Below, one piece after another: positions 8,720 through 17,269 of a DNA stretch of 33,951 nt. The notes under the pieces are model-generated. The model made no database searches. It had not been told where the DNA came from and saw nothing but the letters and a program-made list of their open reading frames with translations. Position 1 is the stretch's first letter; each line of letters begins with the position of its first letter. The position numbers and the translations under genes were made by a program. The stretch is from Verrucomicrobiia bacterium. Lineage in GTDB: Bacteria > Verrucomicrobiota > Verrucomicrobiia > Verrucomicrobiales > DEV007. The DNA lies in assembly GCA_020439945.1 (NCBI GenBank), contig JAGRPB010000036.1, positions 1 to 33,951 of the forward strand, written 5' to 3'.

Positions 8720-9657
8720 GAAAGAATCTGAAACCACTTCGAGCAATCTCTGTCTCCTGTTTGCTCTCTTTGGTTGTGACAGGAACGGGATTGGCAAACG
8801 AAGCCCTCACGGTGGCCGTTCTCGACTTTGTCGTTGCCGACGAGAAAGCCGGGGATACGCAAGGAGCCGAGGCGTCGAATCTTCTGACCAGTTTGCTTTC
8901 CGCGGAGGAGGATCTGGTGCTTGTGGAAAGGGCGGATTTGGCAACGCTGTTGAGTGAGAGTGAATTGGCGTTGTCCGGAACGGTCTCGTCCGACCAGGCG
9001 GTCCAAGTCGGGCAATTGACGGGCGCGAAGGTCTTGATCACGGGACGGATGTTCAGCTCGGGCGATCTGGAGTATCTGGTGGCCAAGGTCATCAGTGCCG
9101 AGACCAGTCGAGTCTTTGGAGTGACTGCGAAATATTCGGCCAAGGAAGGGTTCGCCGCGGGAGTCGAATCCTTGGAAGAAAAGGTGGCGGAAACCCTCGC
9201 GAAACGCCGAAACGAACTGGTCGCCGAGGTGGAAAGTTCCGAGGATCGAATCGCCCGCCTGAAGAAACTGGTGGAGAACAAAAAGCTGCCTCGGGTTTAC
9301 GTCGAAATCCCTGAAGAACACTTTGGTCGCACCGTACCTGATCCCGCTGCCGAAACAGAAATTCTAAAGACCTTGCAGGAGGTTGGCTTTCCTCTTTCGG
9401 GAACGATCGAAGGCGCCGACCGCGTGATTAGAGGCGAAGCTTTCAGCGAGGCGGCCGGACGAAGAGCGGGTCTGGTTTCGTGCCGTGCGCGAGTTGAGAT
9501 CAAGATCACGGAAAAGGGTTCCCAGTCCAGTTTGCTCGTAGATCGCCAGACCAGCATGGCCATAGATCTGGCGGAAAATGTCGCCGCCAAATCGGCCCTC
9601 CAGAATGCCGGAAGTGAGCTTGGCGAAAGGCTCGTGCTCTTGCTGATCCCACAGTAA
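8716..9657 (+). CDS. Exported CsgG/TolB-like protein
   Basis: A 313-residue protein. After a signal peptide (residues 1 to about 27, ending TGLA) comes a domain of about 135 residues with the hallmarks of the CsgG / TolB-N fold: a VAVLDF first strand, LLTSLLSAEEDLVLVERADL, a LLSESELALSG segment and the AKVLITGRMF strand. In CsgG and related proteins this fold builds envelope assemblies. A charged helical stretch (170-195) leads to a second domain (about 195-313). Unlike classical CsgG there is no lipobox Cys, so it should be a soluble periplasmic protein, and no curli genes are nearby. The start ATG at 8716 overlaps the previous stop (ATGA). The last 100 bases or so are partly duplicated at 13308-13390. 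The gene converges on a giant relative (stop 9706), whose N-terminal domains share the VLERxEL signature. Confidence 0.75.
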   Translation: MRKNLKPLRAISVSCLLSLVVTGTGLANEALTVAVLDFVVADEKAGDTQGAEASNLLTSLLSAEEDLVLVERADLATLLSESELALSGTVSSDQAVQVGQLTGAKVLITGRMFSSGDLEYLVAKVISAETSRVFGVTAKYSAKEGFAAGVESLEEKVAETLAKRRNELVAEVESSEDRIARLKKLVENKKLPRVYVEIPEEHFGRTVPDPAAETEILKTLQEVGFPLSGTIEGADRVIRGEAFSEAAGRRAGLVSCRARVEIKITEKGSQSSLLVDRQTSMAIDLAENVAAKSALQNAGSELGERLVLLLIPQ

Positions 9658-9672
9658 ATTGAATAGTCGCCT

Positions 9673-9692
9673 CTGGCGATATGGGACGCCAG
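9673..9692. terminator. Weak stem-loop between convergent genes
   Basis: CTGGCG at 9673-9678 pairs with CGCCAG at 9687-9692 around an 8-base loop, in the 48 bases between two convergent stop codons. It could act as a bidirectional terminator, but the stem is short and there is no T-tract on the + side. Confidence 0.25.
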
Positions 9693-9705
9693 GGAAAATG
9701 AAACA

Positions 9706-12700
9706 TCAAGGCAGGGATCGTTTTTTCATATGTTCCCGAAAAACGCCCATTGGCAACATATAGTATCCGTAGGCGAAATCGAAAAACATGATGTCTCCAG
9801 CGACCGTGATCCGATCTATGGACAGGGTGGCGCTCTTTTCTCGATTGGTTCTTTCTTCAAGTGACATGTCCTCCGGGCCATACTGGCGAAGGAAGTTGAA
9901 ATCTAAAGCAATCCGAGTCGGAGGATTGCTGTTGGGGGCACTCCAGTAATAGAGGATCCTCTTCCCATCGCGGGTCAATTGGGGAGAGAGGAAGAGAAGC
10001 CTCGTCCCGTCATGCCAGATTACAGGGTGGAGGACGAGTGAGGTTCCGGTCACGGCAAACTCTTCGGGAAATTCATAGTTAGGTTGATGGGATATCGAAA
10101 TGGGAGTCCCCGGACTGTTGTCCGGTGCCTTCGAGGCGAGAAGCCAAGTAGGTTCCTCCTGGTCCGGCTTCAAGGAGAAGGCGATTACTTGGAACGGTTC
10201 AGTTGGGTTGGTATAGGTTGCCGGTTTCCTGAGCCGGCGGACCACTGCCACGGTGCTAAGGTCCCCCAGGACATGCCCGCACATGTCATCTTTGGGATTT
10301 AATGGGAGCGAGATGCTCGAGGAAATGGGGGGGGAACCCTCGACTGTGGATTTGAAACCGAATCTCAGAACAGCGGACTGTTTACCGGTTTCGTGCAGCC
10401 TGGCGATGAACTGCCGATCCCCCAGAGGCATGATCGGGGAAGGGAACACGAGGCTGGTGGCAGAATCCCAGAGATTGACCGAAGGTCTCCTTGTCGTGTC
10501 GATGAAAGGGATGGTCTTCCTTGTTACGAAATCGAAACAGTAGAGTCCTTGGACCGGCGGTGTTTGCAGGCTCGTGAGACTCGCGCCGAGTTGGAAGACG
10601 ACATGGTCTCCGACGATCCGGAAGTCTTTCTTTCCTTTCATCAATTCATTGGGAATGATCTCCCAGGTCTTTTCTTTCCGATCGTAGATTCCGACTGCAC
10701 CCGGAGCTGCGACTACGATTGAGCTTTCCCGAACTTCCATATCACCCGTGGGTTCGGGATCGCCGTTGAAAAAGAGATCCGAGAGTTCAGGAGGAAGATC
10801 GATGGCTTGGATGTCCTTCCGACCGGTGAGGTTAAAGACCGAAATCCTGGCATCAGCATCCGGTTGGCGGACATCGTGCTGGAGCAGGAAGACGGACTTT
10901 TCCGCGAACAGGGAACGAATCTTTGGAGCGTGCCAGTATCCATAATCGAGGAAGGCGACTTCGATATTCTCCTCCTCGCCGATACCCGTCAGCCCTTCTG
11001 GAATGGCATCCCGGACTTCCACCAGTTCATCGCGATATCTCCGGAGATTCTTTTCACTCACTACGGCACCGGGCTCCGCGTTCTCGTTGAAATCCTCGAT
11101 ATCGGCGAGCATCGAGTCCACCAGAGCGACTGCCTCATCGGGGTGTTCCTTGAAGAAATCGTTGTATTTGAGATCGGGCTTCAGGTAGGTGCTTAATTGA
11201 GATTCGCCCCAGGGGGAATTTTTATAGGATTTTCGGTGAATCATCTTCCAGAAATCGAGGGTGTGTTCGCCCGGGCTGCTGAGACCTCCCCCGAAATGCT
11301 GGTTTTTGTCCATGAAGATGAGGATCTTGGCATAGCTGACCAGGAAGCCCTTCTTTGCCAGGGTATCGGATTGTTGATCGAGCAAGTCACAGGCGCTTGC
11401 GAAGGCTTCATCCCGTTCTGTTCCCGGTTGTTGATGAACCTTGATGGCGGCAATAGCGGCATCCATTTCCCGAAGTGGATCGAAAACGTCGCCTTTTGAA
11501 CTGGTGACCGCTCGAATTGCCTGTTGCGGAGTCATGGGCACTCCGGTGAGTGCACCCACGATCGGCTTGTGCGAAAAATCCTGGCCTGGCACGATGAGGT
11601 TGTTGTCCTCTGAGTCGAGTCCTAGGAAACCGAAGAGGGTTGCTCGGTAGCTGGTAAATTGGTTCTGACGTCTCTTGTAGGCTGTTCTGGTAAGCTCGGG
11701 AACTCCAAGAAAACGTTCTCCGTACAAATGACTATCGAGGTAGGCGATCCCCTCTTCCGGGGAGCCCAGTAAAAAGGGTAGGGTGAAAAGATTCTGCGGA
11801 TAGTGATAGTCGCCGGGGAAGCGATTTGCTTCCAGCTGTTCGAGGTGGAGAAGGGCCTGCCCGAGGAGAAGCAACTCGTGTTTCAAGGCGCCAGAGTCGT
11901 CTTTTTCGATTAACTCATAGGTGGCCCAGACAAGTTCCTCAAGAAACCGGTCGATCGTTTGGTGCAAGCGGGCGATCTCCTTCCGGTTCTTGCCATATTG
12001 ATCTTCGATATTTTCCGGGGAAAGCTTGGCGACGAATTCGCTCAGGGACTCGATGATTCCCCTGTAGGAACGCAACTCCCCCGCAGTCGGTTCTGGAGGA
12101 TACTGCTCCTTCCGGGACTGGTAGGTTTCCCAGAGATCAAGAAAACTGCCGTCGCCCTTGTCGCTGAATATCGTGAAAGGACCGTTGGAAATGTTTATGC
12201 CGGGCAGTTCAGGGAAGAGGGAAAACAGATTCGCATAGAGACGAATCAGATCGATCGCGGAATTGTCGGAGGTGTCTATCAGGTCGGCTACTTCCGCCTG
12301 TTTCGCAGCGAGTTCGTAGAGCCCGAGCCGAAAGCTACGATCGGCTTCGTCCAAGGCGATCGAAGATTCAGTAAGTCGGCGCTGGGAAAGCTGAGGAGAC
12401 GGTTTCAGGCGCGACGCTTCTCGAATTTTGGCGGACAGCGACTTGCCGATCTTTCGGGCGAGGCTTGGAAGATCGCCGGTTTCACTGCTGACCTCGACCA
12501 AGATAGGTAGATCGTTTTCCGGCTCGAGGAGCCTCATCCGAGCCCGTCCAGATTCCCCCTCCAGCTGGAAATCTCCAGTGACCACGAAATCAGGCTTGGC
12601 GTAGTCGGATTGTTCCACCCTGGTGAGGAAGCGTTCGAACTCGATCGAACCGAGATCGAATCGTTCCAATACGACGATGTCGTTCGCTTCCGCCAATTCG

Positions 12701-13245
12701 GATGCAACCATGCGCCCCAGGGCCACCTCTTCGAGATCCGGGCCGGTCGATCCCGCCTCGAACTCACGATGCAGTCCCTGCAGTGAAACTCGAACGGCAG
12801 ACTCCGAAGGGGCGGATATTTCCGCCAATCCCGCCTCGATTGTCTTGATCCAGTTCTGGAGATCACCACCCTGTTTACGGAAGTCCGACCAAAGGATCCT
12901 GCCTGTCGATCTTTCCACTGCTCGGGTGGCTAGAAACCTCGAAATTCCGGTATCGAAGGACTCGATCAGGAGCACAATAGAGGCACTGGCGACTTTGCTG
13001 AAGGAAAGAGCGGTGAGGCTAGACTCGTCGGCGACCAGAGAGAGTTCCTTACGTTCTAGTACAGCAATTCCGTGATCTCCTGAAGATAGCTCGGCTACCA
13101 ACAGATCAGTCTCGGTTTCGGTTCCGGCGGAGTTGATCGCGCTGATGCTCAGGGGAGTCCGATTCTTCTCTCCCTCTTTCTGACCGAAAGCGGGGAGAAT
13201 CAGCGAACTCAAGGCGACGAAACAAAGTAGAACGCGTCTGTGCAT
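9706..13245 (-). CDS. Giant exported protein with two CsgG-like domains and propeller-like C-terminus (paralogue A)
   Basis: A 1179-residue protein not matching any family I can name. A signal peptide covers residues 1-21 (MHRRVLLCFVALSSLILPAF). Residues 30-140 look like a degenerate CsgG/TolB-type domain (VLERKEL at 62-68, FLATRAVERSTGRILWSDF). Residues 150-275 repeat the pattern (VLERFDL at 192-198, then PDFVVTGDFQL). Residues 295-330 (DEADRSFRLGLYELAAKQAE) resemble a TPR-type helix pair, followed by a long helical region to about 740. The last 430 residues are strand-rich, with recurring turns such as APGAVGIYDRKEKTWE and DGKRILYYW, as in a beta-propeller. ATG 13245 was chosen over an upstream in-frame codon at 13317 because it begins the signal peptide and has an AGGA eight bases before it. 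Full-length homologue of the gene at 13421-17008. Probably periplasmic; function unknown. Confidence 0.78.
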   Translation of the reverse strand: MHRRVLLCFVALSSLILPAFGQKEGEKNRTPLSISAINSAGTETETDLLVAELSSGDHGIAVLERKELSLVADESSLTALSFSKVASASIVLLIESFDTGISRFLATRAVERSTGRILWSDFRKQGGDLQNWIKTIEAGLAEISAPSESAVRVSLQGLHREFEAGSTGPDLEEVALGRMVASELAEANDIVVLERFDLGSIEFERFLTRVEQSDYAKPDFVVTGDFQLEGESGRARMRLLEPENDLPILVEVSSETGDLPSLARKIGKSLSAKIREASRLKPSPQLSQRRLTESSIALDEADRSFRLGLYELAAKQAEVADLIDTSDNSAIDLIRLYANLFSLFPELPGINISNGPFTIFSDKGDGSFLDLWETYQSRKEQYPPEPTAGELRSYRGIIESLSEFVAKLSPENIEDQYGKNRKEIARLHQTIDRFLEELVWATYELIEKDDSGALKHELLLLGQALLHLEQLEANRFPGDYHYPQNLFTLPFLLGSPEEGIAYLDSHLYGERFLGVPELTRTAYKRRQNQFTSYRATLFGFLGLDSEDNNLIVPGQDFSHKPIVGALTGVPMTPQQAIRAVTSSKGDVFDPLREMDAAIAAIKVHQQPGTERDEAFASACDLLDQQSDTLAKKGFLVSYAKILIFMDKNQHFGGGLSSPGEHTLDFWKMIHRKSYKNSPWGESQLSTYLKPDLKYNDFFKEHPDEAVALVDSMLADIEDFNENAEPGAVVSEKNLRRYRDELVEVRDAIPEGLTGIGEEENIEVAFLDYGYWHAPKIRSLFAEKSVFLLQHDVRQPDADARISVFNLTGRKDIQAIDLPPELSDLFFNGDPEPTGDMEVRESSIVVAAPGAVGIYDRKEKTWEIIPNELMKGKKDFRIVGDHVVFQLGASLTSLQTPPVQGLYCFDFVTRKTIPFIDTTRRPSVNLWDSATSLVFPSPIMPLGDRQFIARLHETGKQSAVLRFGFKSTVEGSPPISSSISLPLNPKDDMCGHVLGDLSTVAVVRRLRKPATYTNPTEPFQVIAFSLKPDQEEPTWLLASKAPDNSPGTPISISHQPNYEFPEEFAVTGTSLVLHPVIWHDGTRLLFLSPQLTRDGKRILYYWSAPNSNPPTRIALDFNFLRQYGPEDMSLEERTNREKSATLSIDRITVAGDIMFFDFAYGYYMLPMGVFREHMKKRSLP

Positions 13246-13307
13246 GAAGGTTTTCCTAACACTTCCTGTAAGTGATTTGAAACACAAAAGGTGATCGCGG
13301 TAGCTGT

Positions 13308-13390
13308 GCATGGCCATTGATTTGGCGGAAAATGTCGCCGCCTAATCGGCCCTCCAGAATGCCGGAAGTGAGCTTGGCGAAAGGCTCGTG
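13308..13390 (+). pseudogene. 83-bp remnant of the CsgG-like gene's 3' end
   Basis: Bases 13308-13390 match 9554-9636 (codons of about residues 280-307 of the CsgG-like protein) at 80 of 83 positions with no gaps. The differences are two transitions or transversions near the 5' end and one A-to-T change that turns a Lys codon into a TAA stop. There is no start codon or remaining 5' part, so it is a dead fragment. It has the same orientation relative to the downstream giant gene as the intact copy has to its own neighbour, which is the trace expected of a tandem duplication of a unit made of the csgG-like tail plus a giant gene. It lies in the 175-base gap upstream of paralogue A. Confidence 0.85.
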
Positions 13391-13420
13391 ACGACATTGG
13401 CGCGGTGAATTCAATGTCTT

Positions 13421-16400
13421 CTATTCGCCTTCTCTTCCGTTGAGATACTTTTCCAGCTCATCGAGTCGGAAAACGAAATAACCATACTTGAATCGGAAAA
13501 AGATCAGGTTCTTCCTGATTGAGATCTCTTCGATCGAGTTGCTCGCGATTTCGTTGTATCGCTGTGCGTCTTCAGCGGAAATTCCCTTGTCTTTGTTTTC
13601 TTCATAGGATTCAAAGGCAACTGCGATTCGGGTAGGCTCCTTCTGTTCGCGTGAACGCCAGAGATAGAGCAAACGTCGGCCGTCATCGGTGAGTTGACCC
13701 GAAAGAAGAAGTAGGCGTCTTTCATCCAACCAGACGGCAGGGCGGAGACTTCGGGGCGTCCCTGTTTGGGTGGGAAATTCAGCGGGAAAGCGGTAGAGCG
13801 GTTCCACCTTCTCGTGATTGTAGGTTGCCACCGAGGGATCAGGGTCGCGGTTTTTCCCGAACTCCGAGTCGAGGATCCAACGCACTCCTTTTTCACCAAC
13901 TTCCTTGGCAATTACCGCGAATTGGAATTCGTCATTTGGTCCGGTTTCCCGGAGATCCCTTCGCAAACGCTTCTGTAGCAGGAGTGTGGTCGTGTTGCCC
14001 AAAGTAGCGCCCGTCGAGTAGTCGGAGTGGTCGACCGGAATCGAAATTGAGGATGGAATGGGAGGAATCTGAGGAACTGGAGAGTCGAACCCACAGACGT
14101 GAATGGATTCCTTCCTGTATTCCGGAGCGGAATGAATCCTGAGAATGAATCGATTTCCAAACGGTAGGATCGGAGGCTTGAATTCCAGATTTTTCGCCGA
14201 ATCCAGGATGTAAGCTGAGGGACGGCGGGAGGTGTCAATGATCGTGGTGATTTCCCCGGAAGCGATGTCCATTCCGTATAGGCCCTGGGAAGGTGGACCT
14301 CCTTGGAACAGGAACTCCGCGCCCAGATGACAGACCAAGCGGTCGCCGATAAACGCAAAACCTGTCTTGTTGCGGAGGAATTCATTTTCCGTGACGCTCC
14401 AGGTTTTCAAGGTCCTGTCGTAGATGGCGACAGCGCCGGGAGCGGCGACCGAGATCTTGTCGTCTTTGACGTCGAGAGCCCCGTTTTCTCCGAATTGGTA
14501 GTAGAGATCCGAAACCGAGGAAGGCAGTTCGATGAATTCGTACGAGAGCTTCTCATTGAATCTGAACAGGGCGATGCCGGCGTCCGCATTCCTTTCCGCG
14601 TCGCGGATATCATGCTTCAACAGGTAAACTTCGTTGTCGCGGGTCTGGCTCGCCAGGGTGGGGGCACCCCAGTAGCTGTAGACGGTGAAAGAAATCTTGA
14701 GATGTTCGATCGGATCGATTCCGGTCAGGCCTTCGGTGGTCTTCTTCTTCTTCTTCTCCTCTTCTGGTTCCCACTTTGTTTTGAATCGAGCCACGTAAGA
14801 GTCATTCAATCGAGACTCTTCAGGAACGCGTGCATTAAAGCCTTCAAGATCGGCTATCAGGGATTTCACGGCCTCCTGTAATTGGGGATTCTTTTCATTC
14901 GGTAGGGAAGAATTTGCTATCTGAGTTTCGAGAAGGCTCGTCAGTTGCCACTCGCCCGCGATGGAGTTTTCGTAGGCTTTCCGGTGGAGATCGGTCCAGA
15001 AGGGAAGGGTTTCTTCGTCGAGCTGATAAAAGCCACCCTCCAGTTTGCGAGCGTTGTCGATACTGAGAAGGATCGCCCCATAGGAGCCGAGCAGGCCCAT
15101 TTGTCCGAGAAAATCCGAGTGAAGGCTGAGTGCCTGGCGGGCGTCTTTGAAAGCATTTCTCCGTTGATCTCCCGGCTCGTGAAGCTGGATCTTGGCAAAA
15201 GCTGCGTCGATGAAATGTAAGGGATCAAGATCATCACTGTTGGGTTTGACTGCTTCCAGGAAAGCCTCTTCAGCCGTCATGGGGGTTCCTTCGAACGCTC
15301 CGACAAAGGGTTTCAAAGCAGCATCCTGACCCGGTAGGATCCGCCCGTTGTCCGATCGCGCCACGGCGAGGAAACCAAGCAGGCTGTCGCGGAGGCGATG
15401 AAATCGATCAAGCCGTCTTCTGGCATCCTTGGGAGGCAGGCTGCCAAGCTTATCCAGATCGGCGGGGTAGAGTTCGGCTTTTAGATACTCAACCCCTTCA
15501 TTGGCGGTCGGCTTGAGCAGCACTGCCGTGAACGGATTTCTCCACGAGTCGTCCATGTCGGGCCAGGCTTCATCCTGAGCGTCATCCAATTCCTGGAGGT
15601 TTCTTCCCAATTCCAATAGTTTAGTGACCTCGGTCTCCGAACTCGAAGCCCTTTGGCGATCGTAAATGGACCAGGCGAGTTCCTCGAAGAGGGAATTCTG
15701 GACACTGCGGATCTGAGCCAACCGGGTACGGGCAATATTCCGCATTTTCTCCTCATCACGATTTCCCTGGCGGCGCGTGAAATCCGTCAGCAGCTTGACG
15801 GTTGCGTTAAAACCTTCCCATTCTGGTATAGTCGGAGTCGATTCTTCGCCGCGATCCTGCTGGTAAAAATCCCAGAGATTGAGGGGAACTCGGTTTCCGT
15901 ATTCATTCTCGACCTGAAAGAAACCGTCATCGGGATTGAGGGCCGGAAGGGAAGGAATGAGCTGGAACAGTTCGGCAAAGATCTGGATGGCGTCGAATCT
16001 TGGATTGTCGGTGAAATCGATCAGGTTGGCGGCTTCCGCCTGTCGGGCGGCGAGCGAGTAGAGACCAAGGCGAAAGTTTCTTTCCGCTTCATCATTGAAT
16101 TGCCAGGCTTCCCACGGACCAAGCCGGTTCGTGAGAGGATGGGGAGGTCGCCTGGCGGCATCGTCATCCGCCAGGGTTTCCCTGGCAACTAGGTCGGCGA
16201 TTTGTTTCGCAAGTTCTGCCAGGCCTCCGTGTTCGGTGGAGATGAGTTTGGTTGTTCCCCCGGCTTGCCGATTGTCTGAAATGGTTAGCCGAGCATTTCC
16301 CGTTTCTCCGGATAGTTGGAAGGAACCTGTCACCGTGAAGTCGGCCTGTTCTTCTGAACCGAAGTCAATCTGGGTGAGAAAGCGCTCAAATTCGATCTGC

Positions 16401-17008
16401 CCGAGATCGAGTCTCTCGAGAACATCGATCTTTGGCCAATTCGATAGAGTCTCAATGGTAAGAGCTGTGAGGGTTAGCGCAGGAAGATCGATTTCAGAAG
16501 TGCCGGGATGAAATTCCGGATTCAGGGATCGAATGGAGACACGAATCCGGTCAGGTTGAATTTTGGGAAGCGAAGTGGAGGACAGCTTCTTGCTGAGATG
16601 CTCAACCCATTTTTCGAGGTCGCCGCTCCGGGGTTGAAAGTCGGACCAGAGGATTCGGCCGTTGTCACGATCGACCGCGCGGGTTGCGATCAGCGATTTG
16701 GTTTCCGTCTCGACGCTCTCGAGAATCAGAAGCAATTGGGCGCTTTCGAGGCCGGCAAGACTGGCGCCGGTTAGACCGCTTTCACGGGCGACTTCCGGCA
16801 GCTCCTGGCGTTCGAGGACGGAGATCGATTCAGAACTGTCCGTGAGCGAAGCCAAGAGTAGACCTGCTTCGGTGGCGAGTTCCCGGGCCGCGAGGAGACT
16901 GACGGAGATCGGTTCACCCGCTTGATCGGTTTCCTGGGCCTGGGCAGGCGTTGCGAGCGCGAAACACAGTGCGACGATTATCGATGCAGGTCGTTCGAAA
17001 GGCAGCAT
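13421..17008 (-). CDS. Giant exported protein with two CsgG-like domains and propeller-like C-terminus (paralogue B)
   Basis: A 1195-residue protein with the same plan as its downstream neighbour: signal peptide (residues 1-25, ending ATPAQAQ), a first degenerate CsgG-like domain (VLERQEL at 64-70; ATRAVDRDNGRILWSDF), a second one (VLERLDL at 196-202; ADFTVTGSFQL), a TPR-like helix pair (DEAERNFRLGLYSLAARQAE), a long helical middle and a strand-rich, propeller-like C-terminus that opens with GLTGIDPIEHLKISF. The two are recognisably homologous end to end but much diverged, so the duplication is old. A lysine run (about residues 751-757) encoded by a TTC/GAA triplet tract at 14742-14756 sits at the border between middle and C-terminus; paralogue A lacks it. 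ATG 17008 is preferred over an upstream in-frame TTG at 17059. No clear Shine-Dalgarno precedes it. Exported; function unknown, perhaps scaffold or sensor with the CsgG-like protein. Confidence 0.78.
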   Translation of the reverse strand: MLPFERPASIIVALCFALATPAQAQETDQAGEPISVSLLAARELATEAGLLLASLTDSSESISVLERQELPEVARESGLTGASLAGLESAQLLLILESVETETKSLIATRAVDRDNGRILWSDFQPRSGDLEKWVEHLSKKLSSTSLPKIQPDRIRVSIRSLNPEFHPGTSEIDLPALTLTALTIETLSNWPKIDVLERLDLGQIEFERFLTQIDFGSEEQADFTVTGSFQLSGETGNARLTISDNRQAGGTTKLISTEHGGLAELAKQIADLVARETLADDDAARRPPHPLTNRLGPWEAWQFNDEAERNFRLGLYSLAARQAEAANLIDFTDNPRFDAIQIFAELFQLIPSLPALNPDDGFFQVENEYGNRVPLNLWDFYQQDRGEESTPTIPEWEGFNATVKLLTDFTRRQGNRDEEKMRNIARTRLAQIRSVQNSLFEELAWSIYDRQRASSSETEVTKLLELGRNLQELDDAQDEAWPDMDDSWRNPFTAVLLKPTANEGVEYLKAELYPADLDKLGSLPPKDARRRLDRFHRLRDSLLGFLAVARSDNGRILPGQDAALKPFVGAFEGTPMTAEEAFLEAVKPNSDDLDPLHFIDAAFAKIQLHEPGDQRRNAFKDARQALSLHSDFLGQMGLLGSYGAILLSIDNARKLEGGFYQLDEETLPFWTDLHRKAYENSIAGEWQLTSLLETQIANSSLPNEKNPQLQEAVKSLIADLEGFNARVPEESRLNDSYVARFKTKWEPEEEKKKKKTTEGLTGIDPIEHLKISFTVYSYWGAPTLASQTRDNEVYLLKHDIRDAERNADAGIALFRFNEKLSYEFIELPSSVSDLYYQFGENGALDVKDDKISVAAPGAVAIYDRTLKTWSVTENEFLRNKTGFAFIGDRLVCHLGAEFLFQGGPPSQGLYGMDIASGEITTIIDTSRRPSAYILDSAKNLEFKPPILPFGNRFILRIHSAPEYRKESIHVCGFDSPVPQIPPIPSSISIPVDHSDYSTGATLGNTTTLLLQKRLRRDLRETGPNDEFQFAVIAKEVGEKGVRWILDSEFGKNRDPDPSVATYNHEKVEPLYRFPAEFPTQTGTPRSLRPAVWLDERRLLLLSGQLTDDGRRLLYLWRSREQKEPTRIAVAFESYEENKDKGISAEDAQRYNEIASNSIEEISIRKNLIFFRFKYGYFVFRLDELEKYLNGREGE

Positions 17009-17214
17009 TGTCGTGGGAGGAGGCAACACAGTCTCCGTCGTTTGGGTCACATTCGGCAATGAGAAAAAGCCCTGGCCTCGCAGGAGTGGGCGGGCTTTCT
17101 CAACAGAATCGGATGGCTTGGGTCAAAATCGCAGCGCGGGACAGGCCCGCCACTCGACGATCCGCGCGGAAAGCGGCATCGCGGGAGTTGCCGTAATTTT
17201 CTCAAACTCGTTCA

Positions 17215-17244
17215 TTGCCGCCCTTTCCGGATATCCGCTATGAT
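17215..17244 (+). promoter_or_regulatory. Candidate promoter of the DUF1080/heme-c gene
   Basis: TTGCCG at 17215-17220 and TATGAT at 17239-17244 are 18 bases apart. Transcription would begin near 17251, downstream of the ATG at 17240, which supports ATG 17270 as the real start. The rest of the 261-base divergent gap (17009-17269) shows no gene or clear repeat. Confidence 0.4.
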
Positions 17245-17269
17245 CCGGGGCTCCCGAAACTTTCCTTTC

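Noticed and set aside
8716..9657. True curli secretion gene csgG
   Set aside because: There is no lipobox cysteine, the C-terminal part differs, and no csgA, csgB, csgE or csgF gene is nearby.
9706..17008. One giant gene split by a frameshift or stop
   Set aside because: Both minus-strand genes have their own signal peptide and full domain series, so they are tandem paralogues rather than fragments.
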